From Salinicoccus halodurans (lineage in GTDB: Bacteria > Bacillota > Bacilli > Staphylococcales > Salinicoccaceae): 64,000 bases of DNA. Both the position numbers and the translations under genes were made by a program. This document shows, one piece after another, positions 1-8,982 of this stretch (position 1 is its first letter; each line of letters begins with the position of its first letter). The notes under the pieces were generated by a model. It was not told where the DNA came from. It did not search any database and worked only from the letters and a program-made list of their open reading frames with translations. The stretch covers positions 83,742 to 147,741 of the forward strand of contig NZ_FOTB01000002.1 of the NCBI RefSeq assembly GCF_900114445.1, in the 5' to 3' direction.

Positions 1-2063
1 GTATTTCTGACGGTATCATAATCCCTCACATTTTCTGTCGTACCGAACCCTGCGAATTTCTGATCTTTTAGTTCCTGAGCACCTATGTTGGATGTCATGA
101 CGATGATCGTATTGCGGAAGTCCACAGTACGTCCGTTGGAATCTGTCAGACGTCCGTCATCAAGCACCTGCAGCAGCATGTTGAATACATCAGGATGTGC
201 TTTTTCAATCTCGTCGAACAGGATGAGTGAATAAGGTTTTCTTCTCACTTTTTCAGTAAGCTGTCCGCCGTCATCATAACCTACATAACCCGGAGGGGAA
301 CCGACAAGTCTCGACACGGAATGTTTTTCCATATACTCACTCATATCAACGCGGATCATTGCGTCTTCTTCACCGAACATCGCTTCACTCAGCGCTCTGG
401 CAAGCTCGGTTTTACCAACGCCTGTAGGCCCCAGGAAGATGAAGCTTCCTATTGGGCGTTTAGGATTTTTAAGACCTGCGCGTGCACGCCTGACCGCTTT
501 GGAGATGGATCCAATCGCATCCTTTTGACCAATCACCCTGTTGTGAAGGAGAGATTCAAGATTCAGCAGTTTTTCCGACTCCTCTTCAGCAATCTTGGAC
601 AATGGTATGCCCGTTATGCTGCTGATGACAAGTTCAATGTCACTTCTGGTCACAGATTGTGAAGATTGGCCCTGCTCTTTCTTCCAATTGTTTTCACGGT
701 CTTCGAGCTCTTTTTCAAGCTTTGTCTGCTGATCACGGAAATTCGCCGCTGCTTCAAACTCCTGGCTCTGAACCGCGGCGTTCTTCTCTTTTTTAATTTC
801 CTCAAGTTTGTTTTCAAGATCTTTCAAATCGGGCGGGGAAGTATAGCTTCTCAGCCTTACTTTGGAGGACGCCTCGTCTATGAGATCGATTGCTTTGTCC
901 GGCAGGAACCTGTCCTGTACATAACGGTCACTCATTGTTACAGCAGCCTCCACCGCTTCGTCGGTGATTGTTATTCTGTGGTGTGCTTCATAACGGTCAC
1001 GAAGTCCTTTAAGGATAAGCATTGCGTCTTCCACATTAGGCTCGTCGACCTGCACCGGCTGGAAACGGCGTTCCAGTGCTGCATCCTTCTCGATATGCTT
1101 GCGGTACTCTTCCAGTGTCGTCGCGCCGATACACTGCATTTCACCGCGGGCGAGCGCCGGTTTAAGGATGTTGGACGCATCGATTGCACCTTCAGCGCCG
1201 CCGGCACCGATAAGTGTGTGCAGCTCGTCGATGAACAGCACTACGTTGCCTGCTTTGTGGATTTCTTCCATAACTTTTTTCATGCGCTCTTCAAATTCAC
1301 CGCGGTATTTGGTACCTGCAACCACGGTACCCATATCCAGCGACATGACACGCTTATCTTTGAGTGTTTCAGGCACTTCATTTTTAACGATCTGCTGTGC
1401 CAGCCCTTCGGCGATGGCCGTTTTACCGACACCTGGTTCACCGATCAATACCGGGTTGTTTTTCGTTCTTCTGCTCAGCACTTCAATTACACGTGTGATT
1501 TCGCTGGAACGTCCTATTACAGGATCCAGCATGTCATCGCGTGCAATCTGTGTCAGATCACGCGCCAGCGAATCCAGCGTTGGTGTATTATGGTCTTTTT
1601 TCATATTGTCTTTTTGTTGCAGTGAATCCGGATTTCCAAGCATCTTGATCACTGCAGCACGTGCTTTGGTAATATTCAGATCCAAGTTTGATAATACACG
1701 CGCAGCGACGCCTTCACTTTCACGGATCAGTCCCAGAAGCAGATGTTCAGTGCCGACAAAATTATGATGCAGTTTTCTTGCTTCGTCCATTGAAAGTTCG
1801 ATGACTTTCTTTGCCCTTGGCGTGTAATGGATGGAAGAAGAGGACTCGGATCCCTCATTTATAAGGTTGAATACCTCTTCTTTCACCTTGTCTTCTGTAA
1901 TATTGAATGATTCCAGGACTTTTGCTGCTATACCTTCGTTTTCTTTAACAAGACCCAGGAGCAGGTGCTCCGTACCAATGTTCGAATGTTTTAGGCTAAT
2001 CGCTTCTTCCTGCGCGTATGCAAGGACTTTTTGTGCACGTTCTGTCAATCTGCCAAATAGCAT
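1..2063 (-). CDS. clpC: ClpC, AAA+ unfoldase subunit of the ClpCP protease (3' end outside window)
   Basis: Only the first 687 codons are visible; the last ~130 residues lie beyond the left edge. The protein shows the double Clp N-domain (residues 1-145, two copies of GTEHLLLGL), a first AAA+ module with GEPGVGKT near residue 210, a coiled middle domain with a UVR-like stretch near 430-460, and the start of the second AAA+ module with GPTGVGKT near 545. ClpC unfolds McsB-marked or adaptor-delivered proteins for ClpP. It is the last gene of ctsR-mcsA-mcsB-clpC, starting one base after the mcsB stop. A CtsR box heads the operon, so heat control is expected. Confidence 0.97.
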   Translation of the reverse strand, partial: MLFGRLTERAQKVLAYAQEEAISLKHSNIGTEHLLLGLVKENEGIAAKVLESFNITEDKVKEEVFNLINEGSESSSSIHYTPRAKKVIELSMDEARKLHHNFVGTEHLLLGLIRESEGVAARVLSNLDLNITKARAAVIKMLGNPDSLQQKDNMKKDHNTPTLDSLARDLTQIARDDMLDPVIGRSSEITRVIEVLSRRTKNNPVLIGEPGVGKTAIAEGLAQQIVKNEVPETLKDKRVMSLDMGTVVAGTKYRGEFEERMKKVMEEIHKAGNVVLFIDELHTLIGAGGAEGAIDASNILKPALARGEMQCIGATTLEEYRKHIEKDAALERRFQPVQVDEPNVEDAMLILKGLRDRYEAHHRITITDEAVEAAVTMSDRYVQDRFLPDKAIDLIDEASSKVRLRSYTSPPDLKDLENKLEEIKKEKNAAVQSQEFEAAANFRDQQTKLEKELEDRENNWKKEQGQSSQSVTRSDIELVISSITGIPLSKIAEEESEKLLNLESLLHNRVIGQKDAIGSISKAVRRARAGLKNPKRPIGSFIFLGPTGVGKTELARALSEAMFGEEDAMIRVDMSEYMEKHSVSRLVGSPPGYVGYDDGGQLTEKVRRKPYSLILFDEIEKAHPDVFNMLLQVLDDGRLTDSNGRTVDFRNTIIVMTSNIGAQELKDQKFAGFGTTENVRDYDTVRN

Positions 2064-2064
2064 A

Positions 2065-3093
2065 TTATTTCCCTCCTGATAACTCTCTCATAAGCGTTGC
2101 ACGTTCTTCATCAACCGCCTGTTCAAGAGATGTATAGTGTTTATGCTGTTCATTAAGTCTCATTTTCAGAAAAGCCGGCTGGATCAGCTGGATCCATTTC
2201 TGGAATTTGAAATTCTTCTGTTCCAAAACTCCCAGGTCAATGCCCAGTTTGACATCACTCAGGCATTTGGCAGCTTCTTTTAAAGACATTTTATATGCAT
2301 GCTTCAATATCCCGTACGAACGGTGTACTGAATCTTTTACTTCAAGAAGATGTTCGCTTTGTAAGCGCGAGCGCATCTCGAGTTCCTCTTCGATGATCTG
2401 CGATTTCAGCTCATCCAGGTTCTGGATGATTTCCTCTTCCGTCTGTCCCAGTGTGAGCTGATTCGACAATTGATATATCTGGCCGAGAGGGACGGACCCT
2501 TCTCCATATATACCTCTTAACGTGAATCCAAAACGGTTTAAATTGCCTGAAAGGCGTTCAATTTTCCTCCCGAGTGTCAAAGCCGGCAGGTGAAGCATGA
2601 TGGATGCTCGCATTCCTGTGCCCACATTGGTCGGGCATGCAGTCAAATATCCAAAGTTTTCATCAAACGCATAATCCACCACATCTTCCAGAGATTCATC
2701 TATCGCTTCAGCTTCTCTGTACAGATCCTGTATGGGGATTCCCGCGCCCATCGTCTGGATGCGGATGTGATCCTCTTCATTGACCATGATGGAAACTGAT
2801 TCCTCTTCGTTGATGTAACTGTGAAGTCCCTGTCTCGTAAAAAGCGGGCTGATCAGATGCTTTTCTACAAGCAGCGCCTTGTCTTCAAACTTAAGCATAT
2901 TCATGGAGACTTTCTGATACTCATCAAATGCCGCACCCAACTTTTCAAGCACTTCGTCCAGCGCATCACCATCCCTCACCATGTGTGGAAAAGGAATGTG
3001 TCTGATGTTTCTCGCAAGCCTTATTCTTGCAGACATTTCAACAGGGGCCTCGGCGGCATTTTCAATCCAGGGACTCACATTATTCTGCGCCAT
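2065..3093 (-). CDS. mcsB: McsB, protein-arginine kinase
   Basis: 342 residues with phosphagen-kinase fold signatures: SARIRLARN near residue 23, NEEDHIRIQ near 110 and [12 protein letters not shown] near 155, where the cysteine is the conserved active-site residue. McsB phosphorylates arginines on CtsR and on damaged proteins, marking them for ClpCP. I chose the ATG at 3093 because AGGTGG lies five bases upstream; a GTG at 3102 in the same frame would add three residues but has a poorer ribosome site. The gene overlaps the end of mcsA by 14 bp, consistent with translational coupling to its activator. Confidence 0.95.
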   Translation of the reverse strand: MAQNNVSPWIENAAEAPVEMSARIRLARNIRHIPFPHMVRDGDALDEVLEKLGAAFDEYQKVSMNMLKFEDKALLVEKHLISPLFTRQGLHSYINEEESVSIMVNEEDHIRIQTMGAGIPIQDLYREAEAIDESLEDVVDYAFDENFGYLTACPTNVGTGMRASIMLHLPALTLGRKIERLSGNLNRFGFTLRGIYGEGSVPLGQIYQLSNQLTLGQTEEEIIQNLDELKSQIIEEELEMRSRLQSEHLLEVKDSVHRSYGILKHAYKMSLKEAAKCLSDVKLGIDLGVLEQKNFKFQKWIQLIQPAFLKMRLNEQHKHYTSLEQAVDEERATLMRELSGGK

Positions 3094-3601
3094 CCATTCC
3101 ACCTGCCTTTTCCAATTCTCTTATTTCATCACGGATCACTGCCGCTTCTTCGAACTCCTGGGATTCTATGAGTTCCGACAGTTTCATTTTCAACGTTTCA
3201 ATCTGTTTCTTGACCTTTATCTGTGAACGGGACTTTTTCGGCACTTTGCCGATATGCTCTGTCTGGTGCGCCTGGACACGCGCGATGATTTCAGGCACCT
3301 GTCTATCAAATGTAGTATAGCAGTCCGGACAACCGAATTTTCCGTTCTTCACAATTGTATCAATAGTCGAACCGCACGTCTCACATTCTTTTTGCTTTCC
3401 CTGCTGTTGATGCATCGACTGCTGCTGGGAAAGTGATTTCAGCAATTGATGGATGTTAAATGAATCATCCGGATAACTGAAGTCACTCTCAAATGAGGCA
3501 TTTGCACATTGCTCACACAAGAACTTCTCCGATTTATCCAACCCGCTGCCTTTAGTAATATGAATCGTCGCTTCACGCACGTTGCAAGATTCGCATTTCA
3601 T
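3080..3601 (-). CDS. mcsA: McsA, zinc-binding activator of McsB
   Basis: 173 residues. The N-terminal half carries four Cys pairs (CESC, CEQC, CETC, CPDC) expected to bind two zinc ions, and the C-terminus ends in a UVR-type helical hairpin (SQEFEEAAVIRDEIREL). In related bacteria McsA stimulates the McsB kinase and responds to metal and oxidative stress. It lies four bases after ctsR and overlaps mcsB, so the order ctsR-mcsA-mcsB-clpC is the standard Bacillales operon. Confidence 0.94.
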   Translation of the reverse strand: MKCESCNVREATIHITKGSGLDKSEKFLCEQCANASFESDFSYPDDSFNIHQLLKSLSQQQSMHQQQGKQKECETCGSTIDTIVKNGKFGCPDCYTTFDRQVPEIIARVQAHQTEHIGKVPKKSRSQIKVKKQIETLKMKLSELIESQEFEEAAVIRDEIRELEKAGGMDGAE

Positions 3602-3605
3602 CCGC

Positions 3606-4073
3606 TCACTCCTCGCTGTATAGAATAACGTCTATGATTCTTCTGAGAATACTCGCTCTTAATGTATCACGAAACGGAAGCTCCAGCATCAGTGTTTCCC
3701 GCTCCACTGCAGCATTTATGATTTTTGCTTCTTTTATAGTAATGACTTCATTTTCAAACATCGACTGTACAAGACGGTTTGCATTTTGTTCTGATACACC
3801 ATCACCGATGAGTTTCTTTAAATGAGCAAGATATTCCGTCTTGGAATGCGTTTCCACCTTGGTAATCCTTATATACCCTCCGCCGCCGCGCTTGCTTTCT
3901 ACGGTGTAACCATGCTCATTAGTAAAGCGTGTCTTGATGACATAGTTCAGCTGAGAAGGAACGCAATCAAATTTTTCTGCAATATGTGCCCTTTTTATCT
4001 CAACAACTTCACCGCCGGAATCCTGGATCAGCTGTTTCAAATATTGTTCGATGATGTCCGACATGTTACGCAT
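3606..4073 (-). CDS. ctsR: CtsR, class III heat-shock repressor
   Basis: 155 residues, the usual CtsR length. The winged helix-turn-helix is in the N-terminal half (near residues 20-65, including a glycine-rich wing KRGGGGYIRI) and a C-terminal dimerisation and McsB-target domain follows. CtsR represses clp genes until arginine phosphorylation or heat inactivates it. It is first in its operon. The ATG at 4073 follows AGAGGTG at good spacing. An exact CtsR box lies 13 bp upstream of the start, so autorepression is expected. Confidence 0.95.
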   Translation of the reverse strand: MRNMSDIIEQYLKQLIQDSGGEVVEIKRAHIAEKFDCVPSQLNYVIKTRFTNEHGYTVESKRGGGGYIRITKVETHSKTEYLAHLKKLIGDGVSEQNANRLVQSMFENEVITIKEAKIINAAVERETLMLELPFRDTLRASILRRIIDVILYSEE

Positions 4074-4085
4074 TTCATCACCTCT

Positions 4086-4134
4086 TTTGACCTTCTTTGA
4101 CTATAATTATATAATCTCATTTAAAATAAGGCAA
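4086..4134 (-). promoter_or_regulatory. ctsR promoter with CtsR operator
   Basis: On the minus strand AGTCAAA-GAA-GGTCAAA (4086-4102) matches the published CtsR heptad repeat RGTCAAA-NAN-RGTCAAA exactly. Just upstream are TATAAT (4106-4111) and TTGCCT (4129-4134), 17 bp apart. The operator therefore covers the start of transcription, which fits repression of the whole clpC operon. Confidence 0.88.
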
Positions 4135-4272
4135 ATGGAAAGTTTTATAAATTCTCCCTTTATTTCTGTAAACGTTCGCATTATAATAACTAGGGAGCAT
4201 TTTACAACCAGACAAAAAACGCACATAATAGACATGATACATATGTAAATAAAAAACTATGAGGTGACCGTA

Positions 4273-5487
4273 TTGAGTATTCTACTGGGCATTATCGGTA
4301 TTGCTTTTACACTGTTTTTAGCATGGCTCGCCAGCAGCAACCGTAGACTTGCCTTCAAAAACTGGAAAAACATTCTCGTTCTTCTCGTCATTCAGCTGTT
4401 ATTCGCCTTCCTGCTGCTTTCCACAGGTGCAGGACAGGCAGTCATCGGCGTTCTTGCTGATGGATTTAATGTTCTGCTCGGCTTCGCAGCAGAAGGAGTC
4501 GCATTCGTAATGGGGGATCTGACAACCCTTGAGGACGGCAGTCCCGCAAATGTATTCTTCTTTAATGTCCTTTTACCTATCATTGTAATTTCAGCATTGA
4601 TCGGGATTCTGCAGTTTACAAAGATTCTTCCGCTGGTCATCCGCGGAATGGGAATCCTGCTGACCAAAATCACAGGCATGGGTTATCTTGAATCCTACAA
4701 CGGTGCAGCTTCCATGATTCTTGGGCAATCCGAAGTATTCATTTCCCTGAAAAACCAGCTTCCGAAACTTACAACCCACAGATTGTACACACTTTCCGCA
4801 CAATCCATGGGTTCTGTTTCATTATCCATCGTCGGAGCATATATGACGATGCTGGAACCGCAGTATGTGGTGGCAGCGATTGTGCTCAACCTGTTCGGTG
4901 CCTATGTCATCGTTCACGTCATCAACCCTTATACACTGACTGAGGAGGAGGAAGAAGCCACTGATATCGGAGAAAGCCCGGATGATGGCAAATCTTTCTT
5001 CCAGATCCTCGGCGACTACATCATGGACGGCGCCAAAGTGGCAATGACTGTTGCAGCAATGCTGATCGGTTACATCGCCCTGATTGCAATTTTGAACCAG
5101 GCATTCCTGCTCATCCCTGGAATGAGCATTACATTCCAGGATGTTCTCGGCTATATCTTCATGCCGATTGCATTCCTCATCGGAATTCCCTGGTCTGAAG
5201 CACAGCAGGCCGGAGCTCTTATGGCAACAAAGCTTATTACAAATGAATTCGTTGCGATGCTCGATTATACAACGGTCGCAGATCAGTTCAGTGAGAAGAC
5301 ACAGGCAATGATCTCCGTATTCCTTGTTTCATTCGCCAACTTCTCAAGTATCGGCATCATTGCAGGTTCTGTTAAAGGCCTCCATAACGAAAGCGGAGAC
5401 AAAGTTGCAAAATTCGGCCTGAAACTCGTCTATGGTGCTTCCCTTGTAAGTCTGCTTACAGCGACAATTGTCGGTTTCTTTGCATAA
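4273..5487 (+). CDS. nupC: NupC-type concentrative nucleoside transporter
   Basis: 404 residues, almost entirely hydrophobic with about eight to ten membrane segments. The conserved concentrative-nucleoside-transporter stretches are present: GQSEVF near residue 155, SVSLSIVGAY near 185, and SFANFSSIGI near 355. It imports nucleosides with a cation. I use the TTG start at 4273 because GAGGTGA ends five bases upstream; a GTG at 4264 lies inside that ribosome site. It is divergent from ctsR, as in S. aureus. A possible TATAAT at 4182-4187 has no convincing -35 partner. Confidence 0.92.
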   Translation: MSILLGIIGIAFTLFLAWLASSNRRLAFKNWKNILVLLVIQLLFAFLLLSTGAGQAVIGVLADGFNVLLGFAAEGVAFVMGDLTTLEDGSPANVFFFNVLLPIIVISALIGILQFTKILPLVIRGMGILLTKITGMGYLESYNGAASMILGQSEVFISLKNQLPKLTTHRLYTLSAQSMGSVSLSIVGAYMTMLEPQYVVAAIVLNLFGAYVIVHVINPYTLTEEEEEATDIGESPDDGKSFFQILGDYIMDGAKVAMTVAAMLIGYIALIAILNQAFLLIPGMSITFQDVLGYIFMPIAFLIGIPWSEAQQAGALMATKLITNEFVAMLDYTTVADQFSEKTQAMISVFLVSFANFSSIGIIAGSVKGLHNESGDKVAKFGLKLVYGASLVSLLTATIVGFFA

Positions 5488-5507
5488 ATAATCCGATAAA
5501 ATTCATC

Positions 5508-5544
5508 AAAAATGCCCGGGATGGTAATGATCCCGGGCATTTTT
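5508..5544. terminator. Bidirectional terminator between nupC and the acetyltransferase gene
   Basis: A near-perfect GC-rich hairpin (AAAATGCCCGGGAT paired with ATCCCGGGCATTTT) is flanked by A and T runs on both sides, so it can end transcription of the two converging genes. Confidence 0.92.
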
Positions 5545-6090
5545 CTATTCCTCATCCAATATGGGTACGCCCAGGACCCTCTTATCGAATCGCTCAGGAA
5601 TGAGTACTTTATGCATCAAACCATCTATGTCTCCATATTCCTGCTCATGTTCAAAATAGAGTTCGTATCCTCTTCTTTCATAGATGCCCCTCAGCCATGG
5701 ATGGAACTTCAGCGAAGTTCCGAGCACAACAGCAGGCGCTTTTACAGTATCCCTTAAAATTGCCTCTTCAACATAAGTAAGCAGTTTATCTCCTTTACCC
5801 TGCCCCTTGTATTCCGGTTTGGTCGCAAACCACCAGAGAAAAGGATATCCTGAAACATTTATATCTCCATCCCACGGGAAACGTATCGTTATCGTAGAAA
5901 TGAGTTCACCGTCACGCTCCAGAACATAGGCGGTCGAATTCATTATGTTGTCAGTGACCTCTTTCAATCCGACATTCACAGACGGCCATTCAATCCCCAG
6001 GTCTTTGAGCGGTTTAAATGCTGACTGCATCAGAGTCAGGAATTCCTCCGCATCTTCTTTTACCGCCACTCTGATAATATCTTCTGACAT
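5545..6090 (-). CDS. GNAT family N-acetyltransferase
   Basis: 181 residues. The acetyl-CoA site is visible as a GNAT motif A: the strand PFLWWFATKPEYKGQGKGDKL near residues 83-104 with the Q-x-x-G-x-G/A type loop GQGKG. A C-terminal tyrosine-rich strand (YERRGYELYFEHE) matches motif B. The acceptor substrate cannot be told from sequence. An excellent ribosome site (AGGAGGTG) precedes the ATG at 6090. The gene converges on nupC and shares its terminator, and has its own promoter upstream. Confidence 0.85.
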   Translation of the reverse strand: MSEDIIRVAVKEDAEEFLTLMQSAFKPLKDLGIEWPSVNVGLKEVTDNIMNSTAYVLERDGELISTITIRFPWDGDINVSGYPFLWWFATKPEYKGQGKGDKLLTYVEEAILRDTVKAPAVVLGTSLKFHPWLRGIYERRGYELYFEHEQEYGDIDGLMHKVLIPERFDKRVLGVPILDEE

Positions 6091-6160
6091 GCTGCACCTC
6101 CTGAAAATAATTTTTTATATAAGCCATCCAATTCATACCTCGACAATAGGAATGGTTATC

Positions 6161-6189
6161 AGTATAACGACAGCTCTTTACATCGTCAA
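6161..6189 (-). promoter_or_regulatory. Promoter of the acetyltransferase gene
   Basis: TTGACG (6184-6189) and TATACT (6161-6166) on the minus strand are 17 bp apart, leaving a leader of about 65 bases before the ATG at 6090. Confidence 0.65.
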
Positions 6190-6266
6190 CAGAACTGTCC
6201 GAAATGGCATTTGAAGCTCAGAATGATAATATTAAGGTTAATAATAGGAAGACGGAGAGATTCATT

Positions 6267-7076
6267 ATGAAAATAGGCATTATTTCCGATCTGCACATCG
6301 ATCGGGGAAATATTGGCAAAAACACATACGAAGAAGTGCTCGCAAAAGAAGTGAAGTCACAGAAACTGGACCTGCTTCTTATTGCTGGAGATGTCTCGAG
6401 CCACTATAAGATGACGGCAGATTTTTTAAAGAACATGACCAATCTTACAAACGTTGAAATCCTGTTTGTACCGGGAAACCATGACTACTGGCTCAGGGAA
6501 GAGGACGAAAAAACGACGAGAGAAGTTTATGAATTCTACAAAAATATGCCGGGCAGTCTTCTGGAAACACCCTACATCATTAATGACGACTGGGCGATTG
6601 TCGGACACAGCGGCTGGTATGACTATACTTATGCAGACGAACGTTTCAGTATGGAGAAGCTCGAAAGAGGTAAATTCTACGGCGGGACATGGCAGGATAA
6701 GCTGAAGATAGACTGGCAACTCCAAGACAGGGAACTGTCCAGAATATTCGCAGAAAAAGTGGAAGATGACATGGAAAAAGTAGAGGGCAGGAATATCATT
6801 CTGATGACCCATGTCGTCACACATAAAAGATATGCGGTTCCCATGCCCCATCGTCTTTTTGATTATTTCAATGCATTCATCGGAACTTCCGACTTTGATG
6901 CGCTGTATAAAAAATACCCCATAAAATACAGCATCATGGGGCACGTCCATTTCCGCCATCAATTCAGGCAGAATGGGCTTACGTATATTTGCGCATGTCT
7001 CGGCTATCCGCGGGAATGGCAGACGGATGATATTAAAGCGGAGATGAAGAATACGCTTCAGGTGATGGAAATATGA
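6267..7076 (+). CDS. Calcineurin-like metallophosphoesterase
   Basis: 269 residues with the complete set of dimetal phosphoesterase motifs: SDLHID (D-x-H) near residue 8, GDVSSH near 42, GNHDYW near 70, a histidine in MTHVVTH near 180, and GHVHF near 225. No signal peptide or membrane segment is seen, so it should act in the cytosol on an unknown phosphoester. The frame stays open upstream, but the ATG at 6267 has a GGAGAG ribosome site and starts the canonical first strand MKIGIISDLH. It stands alone, followed by a terminator. Confidence 0.88.
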   Translation: MKIGIISDLHIDRGNIGKNTYEEVLAKEVKSQKLDLLLIAGDVSSHYKMTADFLKNMTNLTNVEILFVPGNHDYWLREEDEKTTREVYEFYKNMPGSLLETPYIINDDWAIVGHSGWYDYTYADERFSMEKLERGKFYGGTWQDKLKIDWQLQDRELSRIFAEKVEDDMEKVEGRNIILMTHVVTHKRYAVPMPHRLFDYFNAFIGTSDFDALYKKYPIKYSIMGHVHFRHQFRQNGLTYICACLGYPREWQTDDIKAEMKNTLQVMEI

Positions 7077-7094
7077 CCTGCAGTCATGGGACAT

Positions 7095-7133
7095 ACGCAG
7101 TGCGGCTGATTCACCGGCTGCCTGCGTTTTTTT
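7095..7133 (+). terminator. Terminator after the metallophosphoesterase gene
   Basis: ACGCAG pairs with CTGCGT, with a further GC-rich partly wobble-paired stem inside, followed by seven T residues. It overlaps the last bases of the converging regulator gene. Confidence 0.75.
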
Positions 7134-7419
7134 ATTCCATCCGGTCTATTATCCGGTGATATCCGTCGCTGCCGTAATCCAGACACCGTTTCACTCTCGA
7201 GACTGTAGCGCTGGATGCGCCGGTCTCATCCTGGACTTTCTGATATGTCTGCCCTTCTTTGATCCTCTTGGCCACCTGGAACCGCTGTTTCAAGGATACC
7301 AGTTCATTTGTTGTACACAGATCGTCGAAGAAATGATAACAGTCGTCCAGGTTTTCGAGTTTCAGTATCCCTTCGAACAGGTCATCGAGTTCTGTTCCTT
7401 TTAACTTATCTATCTGCAT
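7132..7419 (-). CDS. YerC/YecD family TrpR-like regulator, likely of histidine synthesis
   Basis: 95 residues with the TrpR-superfamily helix-turn-helix: LVSLKQRFQVAKRIKEG, then the recognition region QKVQDETGASSATVSRVKRCL near residues 57-76. The ATG at 7419 has GGAGGGG six bases upstream; upstream in-frame codons are ignored. It is divergent from the nine-gene his operon, and a perfect 9-bp inverted repeat sits between them. YerC-type proteins have been proposed as histidine regulators in Gram-positive bacteria, so local control of hisZGDCBHAF-IE is the best reading, but ligand and site are inferred. Confidence 0.85.
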   Translation of the reverse strand: MQIDKLKGTELDDLFEGILKLENLDDCYHFFDDLCTTNELVSLKQRFQVAKRIKEGQTYQKVQDETGASSATVSRVKRCLDYGSDGYHRIIDRME

Positions 7420-7454
7420 ATTGATCCCCTCCAGTAATACGACCATCATAACAA

Positions 7455-7478
7455 AACACTTTATCTATTTAAAGTGTT
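7455..7478. promoter_or_regulatory. Palindromic operator candidate between the YerC-type gene and hisZ
   Basis: AACACTTTA and TAAAGTGTT form a perfect 9-bp inverted repeat around a 6-bp spacer, 36 bp upstream of the regulator start codon and about 100 bp upstream of hisZ. It is AT-rich and not followed by a T run, so an operator is more likely than a terminator. Confidence 0.6.
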
Positions 7479-7518
7479 AAATCAATTGTCTGAAATGTCT
7501 TGCATCCGCTTATTTTAT

Positions 7519-7547
7519 TTGTTACTATTTTATTTATTGATTATTCT
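7519..7547 (+). promoter_or_regulatory. Probable his operon promoter
   Basis: TTGTTA (7519-7524) and TATTCT (7542-7547) are spaced by 17 bp and lie 33 bp before the hisZ ATG. Each hexamer matches consensus at four of six positions, so this is a moderate prediction. Confidence 0.5.
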
Positions 7548-7579
7548 TTATCACACTAAAGTATTAAAGGAGGCACTCT

Positions 7580-8383
7580 ATGAAGAACGAATTGATTATG
7601 AACCGTCTGAAATTTGCACAGGATTATACCCAGCTGCTTGACCGGGAAGGATATCAGCTGATTGATATGAATATGGCCGAGCCTTTTCAAATAGATGATA
7701 AGCGGCATCATTCTTCCACAATCATCTTTGAAAAGAATGAGCAGCTCTTCTCAATCCGCAGTGACTGGACGAGATCATTACTGAATTATAATGAGAACTA
7801 CTATCTCAGCCATCGTTTCTTCGGATACTTCGGCCCTGTGGTGAGGAACTATAAAACATTCTATCAGGCGGGGGTCGAGCTTTACGGACCGACTGAGGCG
7901 GAAGTGCTGAAAAGCATCGACATGCACCTATCATTCATCGAAGAAAGGAATGGACGGGAATTCAGGTCCATCGTCGTCAATGATGATAAGCTCCTGGATC
8001 TTTATATCGAAAAATACGAACTGGACGCTGGTGTACGCAGGCTCGTTTATGAAAAGAACCTGTCTGAACTGCGTAAAAAACTTGGCGGCGAGCACCCGCT
8101 GTACATTCTGATGACTGCCAAAGTCAGTGATCAGATCCACCTGGTGAATGAGGAATTCGGGAAGACCGACATCATGCAGTTCCTCAATCATCTGAATGGA
8201 TATCTTGAAAAATACAACATGAAATTCATTCTGGATCTGTCATTCCGCTCGCCGCAGTCATACTATAACGGCTTTTATTTCCAGGTTTTCCTGAACCATG
8301 ATTACCCGCTGTTGAGCGGCGGGGAGTACAACAGCAGTGCATTCGGCATTGCAGTGAATCTGTCCAATGGAGGTCTCCTATGA
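7580..8383 (+). CDS. hisZ: HisZ, ATP phosphoribosyltransferase regulatory subunit
   Basis: 267 residues related to class II histidyl-tRNA synthetase catalytic cores, with a motif-2-like arginine segment (FSIRSDWTRSLLNY near residue 57) and QAGVELYGP near 94. It is shorter than the ~390-residue Bacillus protein, like the compact staphylococcal form. HisZ pairs with the short HisG and gives histidine feedback. A strong ribosome site (AAAGGAGG) precedes the ATG, and the stop overlaps hisG by four bases, so the two subunits are translated together. First gene of the operon. Confidence 0.85.
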   Translation: MKNELIMNRLKFAQDYTQLLDREGYQLIDMNMAEPFQIDDKRHHSSTIIFEKNEQLFSIRSDWTRSLLNYNENYYLSHRFFGYFGPVVRNYKTFYQAGVELYGPTEAEVLKSIDMHLSFIEERNGREFRSIVVNDDKLLDLYIEKYELDAGVRRLVYEKNLSELRKKLGGEHPLYILMTAKVSDQIHLVNEEFGKTDIMQFLNHLNGYLEKYNMKFILDLSFRSPQSYYNGFYFQVFLNHDYPLLSGGEYNSSAFGIAVNLSNGGLL

Positions 8384-8982
8384 TTACTGTCGCTCTGACC
8401 AAAGGTCGTCTTTTCAAAGACTTCATCAAATATATGGAAGAAAATAACCTGAATGATTATATCGGGGCGCTGACCGGTGAAACACGTTCACTTTATACAG
8501 TCGTGGATAATGTGAAGTTCATCTTCGCCAAAGGGCCGGATGTACCGACATACGTCGAGAGTGGTGTCGCGGATATCGGAATCGTCGGATCGGATATCAT
8601 TACAGAGGACGAATTCAATATTCTGAACGTCTCCCAGCTGCCGTTCGGCGATTGTCATTTCTCTGTCGCCGCCCTGCCCGGCCAGGAATCATTCAATACC
8701 ATCGCAACAAAATATACGAATGTCGCTTTTGAACACTTTAAAAATAAGAAGAAGGATGTATCACTCGTCCATCTCAACGGTTCTGTCGAGCTGGCTCCGC
8801 TTCTCGGACTGTCTGATGCGATCGTTGATATTGTACAGACCGGCGGCACGCTGCAAGACAACGGTCTGATCGAATATGAAAAGATCATGGAAATCCATGC
8901 CCGGCTCATTGCGAATAAACGGACGTTCTATACTAAAGAAGACGAAATATATGAATTTCTACAGGAAATCGGGGTGGTCTGA
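8380..8982 (+). CDS. hisG: HisG, ATP phosphoribosyltransferase catalytic subunit (short form)
   Basis: 200 residues, typical of the short HisG that lacks the C-terminal regulatory domain and needs HisZ. Visible landmarks are the N-terminal TVALTKGR-like strand (ITVALTKGRLFKD), GVADIGIVGSD near residue 63, and the PRPP loop IVDIVQTGGTLQDNGL near 148. It condenses ATP and PRPP in the first step of histidine synthesis. Start ATGA overlaps the hisZ stop, and its own stop shares a base with hisD. Confidence 0.95.
   Translation: MITVALTKGRLFKDFIKYMEENNLNDYIGALTGETRSLYTVVDNVKFIFAKGPDVPTYVESGVADIGIVGSDIITEDEFNILNVSQLPFGDCHFSVAALPGQESFNTIATKYTNVAFEHFKNKKKDVSLVHLNGSVELAPLLGLSDAIVDIVQTGGTLQDNGLIEYEKIMEIHARLIANKRTFYTKEDEIYEFLQEIGVV

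Noticed and set aside
666..1625. Plus-strand open frame of 319 codons
   Set aside because: It lies opposite clpC, has no ribosome site, and its product is low-complexity aromatic/cysteine-rich without motifs.
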